Of a stretch of 64,000 nt of DNA, positions 61,328 through 64,000 are shown piece by piece. How positions within the stretch are numbered: the first letter of the stretch is position 1; each line of letters begins with the position of its first letter. This DNA is from Cereibacter sphaeroides (GTDB lineage: Bacteria > Pseudomonadota > Alphaproteobacteria > Rhodobacterales > Rhodobacteraceae): the NCBI GenBank assembly GCA_003243455.1, contig QFQS01000001.1, positions 1,426,001-1,490,000 of the forward strand, read 5' to 3'. Both the position numbers and the translations under genes were made by a program. The notes beneath the pieces were generated by a model. That model was not told where the DNA came from. It saw nothing but the letters and a program-made list of their open reading frames with translations, and made no database searches.

Positions 61328-61825
61328 ATGAAGCAAAACTTGATTGCCACAACCTTTGTAATTCTTGCCGGTGCCGCCAGCGCAGAGACCGCGAAGGCAG
61401 TGTTCCTTGACGCCGAAGGGAACCAGTCCGGCACTGCGGCCCTTTCGGACACCAAGGCAGGTGTACTTGTTGAGATCGATGTATCCGGTCTGCCGGGCAG
61501 CCAGTGGGTCGCCTTTCATATGCACCAGACGGGAACCTGCGATCATGTCACGCACTACGATTCAGCGGGTGGACACTTCAATTCGGGCGAGGTCCCGCAT
61601 GGCTACCTGGCGGATGGCGGCCCGCATGCTGGCGACATGCCTAACCAGTGGGTCGGCGCAGACGGCAGTCTGCGCGCCCAGGTATTGAACCCGGCCGTGA
61701 CTTTGGCCGATGGCGAGACCGGAATCCGCGGCAGGGCGCTGATGATCCACGCGGGGCCGGACGACTATAGCACCCAGCCGACCGGAGGCGCGGGCGCAAG
61801 ACTGGCGTGTGCGGTGATAAAGTAG
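61328..61825 (+). CDS. sodC: Cu/Zn superoxide dismutase family protein
   Basis: A 165-residue periplasmic protein: signal peptide MKQNLIATTFVILAGAASA, then the SodC core VAFHMHQTGTCDHVTHYDSA (His-x-His copper ligands), GGHFNSGEVPHGYLADGGPH (bridging and zinc His), AGDMPNQWV (zinc Asp) and LMIHAGPDDYST (copper His). Two Cys residues can form the usual disulfide. GGGAG precedes the ATG. It dismutates superoxide in the periplasm. The gene is monocistronic and converges on a tRNA. Confidence 0.9.
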   Translation: MKQNLIATTFVILAGAASAETAKAVFLDAEGNQSGTAALSDTKAGVLVEIDVSGLPGSQWVAFHMHQTGTCDHVTHYDSAGGHFNSGEVPHGYLADGGPHAGDMPNQWVGADGSLRAQVLNPAVTLADGETGIRGRALMIHAGPDDYSTQPTGGAGARLACAVIK

Positions 61826-61830
61826 CTATT

Positions 61831-61906
<76 letters not shown>

Positions 61907-61941
61907 ACTGCAGCGCTATTTGGCGAAACGCCATTGCGATG

Positions 61942-63525
61942 TCAAGAGAGCCGGCCGGTCGCCTGAAGGGCGCCTCGCAGCCCCTCATGCGGCGGGGCAA
62001 GCGTTAATCCTCTGCCGGCAGCATAGCTTTCGATGGCCTTGCCCGCGCCATCGTTGGCACTGGCCAAAGCTACATATCCGTCGGGACGTACCAGATAGCA
62101 GGTATCGCGTTCGATGCCCGTCCCGACCAACGCCTCGGTCCAAGGGAAACACTTCAGCGGCAGGCCAAGTTCGGCGCACACGGAGTGGAGCGTGGAGGGC
62201 TGAGCACAATAGCAATGCGCCTGCCAGTCGAGCGACCGCAAAGATGCGAAGTTGTCCATTGCCACAGCACCCGTCCACGGAAGGCGGTCGCCCGCAACGA
62301 CGCCGCCGACCTCACCCGCGCTCAAGGAACTGCCGTGGTAGTTAAGCCGTATCTGCGACACGAGACGAAACGCGGCATGACGGCTCCAGGTAAAGCGGGT
62401 TGCCAGATGTGCACCAAGCGGTGCGATGAAGCGCCGTATGACCTGACCGCGCCATCCGCCATCGACCACCCGGTTAAAAGCGCTGTCGGTCGTCGCGATC
62501 AGGCTGTGTGCGAAGGGAAGCCGTTCTTCCTCATAGCTGTCCAGCAACGAAGGCGGGGCACGGCCCTCGATCACATGCGCAAGCTTCCAGCCCAGGTTGA
62601 TTGCATCGCCTATACCGGTGTTCATGCCCTGCCCGCCCGCAGGGCTGTGGATATGGCCCGCATCCCCCAACAGGAAGGCGCGGCCCTGCTGAAACCGGTC
62701 GGCGACGCGGTGGTGGACCTTATAGGCCGAGAACCAGTTGACCTCCTCGATCCTGATCCCCGTCAGCCGTTCGACCGGTTCGCGGATGTCTTCGAAAGAC
62801 AGGTCGGGCTTGTCGATCAGATTGGGCGGCACGATTCCGATCAGCCGCTGCATTCCAGAGGACCGCACGGGAAGCATCAGGGCTAAAATGCTCTCTCCAA
62901 GTGTCACGAAAAAATCTGGCTTAAAACCACCGGCAATGCGGGCGTCCACGACGTAAAATCGCTGATCGTAGGTGCCACCGGGAAACCCGATGCCAAGGCT
63001 GTGGCGGACCTGACTATGTGCGCCGTCGCAGCCGCAGATATAGGCGACCTCGACCATTTCCGGCCCATCGGCGCGGGCGATCTCGGCCGAAACGCCGCCA
63101 GAGGTCTGGGTGAAACCTATCAGCCGGGTATTCCATTCGATCTGAACGCCAAGCTCGGCCAGTTTGGCTACAAGAAAGCGTTCGTGGTCGTCCTGCGGAT
63201 AAGAGAGAAGGAATGGATAGGCACTAAGACCTTCACCCAGATCTGCAAAGTTCGCCTGGACGACCTCGGCAATATGCCCATGATCGTCCGCACGCCGAAT
63301 ATGCGTGGCCTCGGCTTTGATGCCTCCGGCCACAACTTCATCGGCAAACCCGAACTGGTCGTAGAATTCCAGCGTTCGGGCGTGAACCACGACGGCGCGC
63401 GAGTGTTCGCCCGGCCCATGGTCATCGCTGATGATGCGAAACGGAATCCCACGCCGGGCAAGCGACAGCGCCAGGACAAGCCCGGTCGGCCCCGCGCCCA
63501 CGATCAGAACAGGAACCGACGTCAC
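61942..63525 (-). CDS. FAD-dependent aromatic monooxygenase (PheA/TfdB/MhpA family)
   Basis: A 527-residue flavin hydroxylase: FAD motif [20 protein letters not shown] (residues 6-25), the DG motif [20 protein letters not shown], and the second FAD/NADPH motif [20 protein letters not shown]. The C-terminal thioredoxin-like domain is short. It should hydroxylate a phenol or related aromatic; no ring-cleavage gene is adjacent. It starts with GTG at 63525 behind AGGAGG and lies 21 bp downstream of gcvP, so it may share that transcript. Confidence 0.85.
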   Translation of the reverse strand: MTSVPVLIVGAGPTGLVLALSLARRGIPFRIISDDHGPGEHSRAVVVHARTLEFYDQFGFADEVVAGGIKAEATHIRRADDHGHIAEVVQANFADLGEGLSAYPFLLSYPQDDHERFLVAKLAELGVQIEWNTRLIGFTQTSGGVSAEIARADGPEMVEVAYICGCDGAHSQVRHSLGIGFPGGTYDQRFYVVDARIAGGFKPDFFVTLGESILALMLPVRSSGMQRLIGIVPPNLIDKPDLSFEDIREPVERLTGIRIEEVNWFSAYKVHHRVADRFQQGRAFLLGDAGHIHSPAGGQGMNTGIGDAINLGWKLAHVIEGRAPPSLLDSYEEERLPFAHSLIATTDSAFNRVVDGGWRGQVIRRFIAPLGAHLATRFTWSRHAAFRLVSQIRLNYHGSSLSAGEVGGVVAGDRLPWTGAVAMDNFASLRSLDWQAHCYCAQPSTLHSVCAELGLPLKCFPWTEALVGTGIERDTCYLVRPDGYVALASANDGAGKAIESYAAGRGLTLAPPHEGLRGALQATGRLS

Positions 63526-63546
63526 GGGTCGCCCTCCTATCCAGAT

Positions 63547-64000
63547 TTATTCTGCCGCCTCCATATAGCTTTCCACTGGCGGACAGATGCAGACCAGATT
63601 GCGATCTCCATAAACGTTGTCAACACGCCCGACCGACGGCCAGTATTTATCGACGCGGAAGCTGGCTGGCGGGAAGCAGCCCTGCTCGCGGCTGTAGGGG
63701 CGGTCCCATTCGGCGACAAGGTCGTTGACGGTGTGGGGCGCGTGTTTCAACGGGTTGTTTTCACGGTCGATCTCGCCGGTCTCGACAGCACGGATTTCGT
63801 CCCGGATTGACAGCAGCGCCAGGATGAAGCGGTCGATTTCCGCCTTTGTCTCGGACTCCGTCGGCTCGACCATCAGCGTGCCTGCGACGGGCCAACTCAT
63901 TGTGGGAGCGTGAAAACCGTTGTCTATCAAACGCTTGGCAATATCGTCAACGGTGATCCCAGCCTCAGCGAAGGGCCGGGTGTCCAGGATGCATTCATGC
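63547..64000 (-). CDS. gcvP: Glycine dehydrogenase (decarboxylating) GcvP, C-terminal part (5' end outside window)
   Basis: 151 visible residues of the glycine cleavage P-protein: [40 protein letters not shown] and [20 protein letters not shown], the very conserved C-terminal blocks of GcvP. The frame stays open to the window edge. gcvP decarboxylates glycine with PLP in one-carbon metabolism. The usual gcvT/gcvH partners would lie outside the window. Confidence 0.95.
   Translation of the reverse strand, partial: HECILDTRPFAEAGITVDDIAKRLIDNGFHAPTMSWPVAGTLMVEPTESETKAEIDRFILALLSIRDEIRAVETGEIDRENNPLKHAPHTVNDLVAEWDRPYSREQGCFPPASFRVDKYWPSVGRVDNVYGDRNLVCICPPVESYMEAAE

Overview
The window is high-GC, gene-dense DNA that reads as chromosome of an alphaproteobacterium, most likely a member of the Rhodobacteraceae/Paracoccaceae. 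The evidence is the codon usage, many ATGA stop/start overlaps, short A/T-rich 'GAGGATATTT'-type intergenic elements, and a gene set (carnitine LcdH-thioesterase fusion, BKACE, CdhR-like regulator, PAAT transporter, DUF1801/DUF1810 proteins) typical of that family. I see no insertion sequence, phage gene, rRNA or CRISPR array. One tRNA gene, tRNA-Ala(CGC), lies at 61831-61906.

Layout. 1-5.4 kb: the end of a cyclic-nucleotide-binding protein, a DUF72 protein, a long AI-2E family exporter with an extra soluble domain, and modBC without an adjacent modA. 5.5-10.6 kb: a DenD-like sugar-acid dehydrogenase, a cold-shock gene, a receiver-like protein, a GMC oxidoreductase and a CbpA/CbpM chaperone pair. 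10.8-12.5 kb: a visibly more A/T-rich two-gene cassette (membrane/coiled-coil proteins of unknown function), the best candidate for an undescribed system. 13.1-22.3 kb: a carnitine/gamma-butyrobetaine catabolic cluster (CaiD-like hydratase, NDP-forming acyl-CoA synthetase, Rdx protein, acyl-CoA dehydrogenase, LcdH-thioesterase fusion, HD-domain oxygenase-like protein, lipocalin, BKACE), with a divergent GlxA-family activator. 22.3-23.2 kb: two DUF1801 proteins.

23.2-32.8 kb: an amino-acid/polyamine region. A PAAT ABC transporter diverges from a TetR regulator across a perfect inverted repeat. TetR is followed by an AruH-like transaminase, an AruI-like ThDP decarboxylase, a class III transaminase and a PuuA-like gamma-glutamylation ligase. 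This suggests uptake of basic amino acids followed by transamination and decarboxylation. 32.8-34.9 kb: a RES-Xre toxin-antitoxin module with a textbook operator/promoter, and a MarR regulator preceded by a perfect 17-bp inverted repeat. 35-38.3 kb: a LuxR-type response regulator divergent from a hybrid histidine kinase whose reading frame is broken.

38.3-52 kb: a CbiX-like chelatase, a DAO-family oxidase, a cluster of envelope/lipolytic proteins (membrane alpha/beta-hydrolase, OmpA protein with a long Pro/Ala/Glu region, patatin, lipoprotein hydrolase), and an MFP-RND-MFS export operon. 52-64 kb: an AbgT transporter, an SLC13 permease, an M20 dipeptidase coupled to a beta-helix-like membrane protein, a Rieske-like protein lacking the canonical histidine ligands, HdeD, a short AI-2E paralogue, Cu/Zn superoxide dismutase behind tandem palindromes, the tRNA, a flavin monooxygenase and the 3' end of gcvP.

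Functions are inferred from recognised sequence motifs and family knowledge; no database search was possible. Start codons were chosen by ribosome-binding site, overlap and family N-terminus where these were visible.
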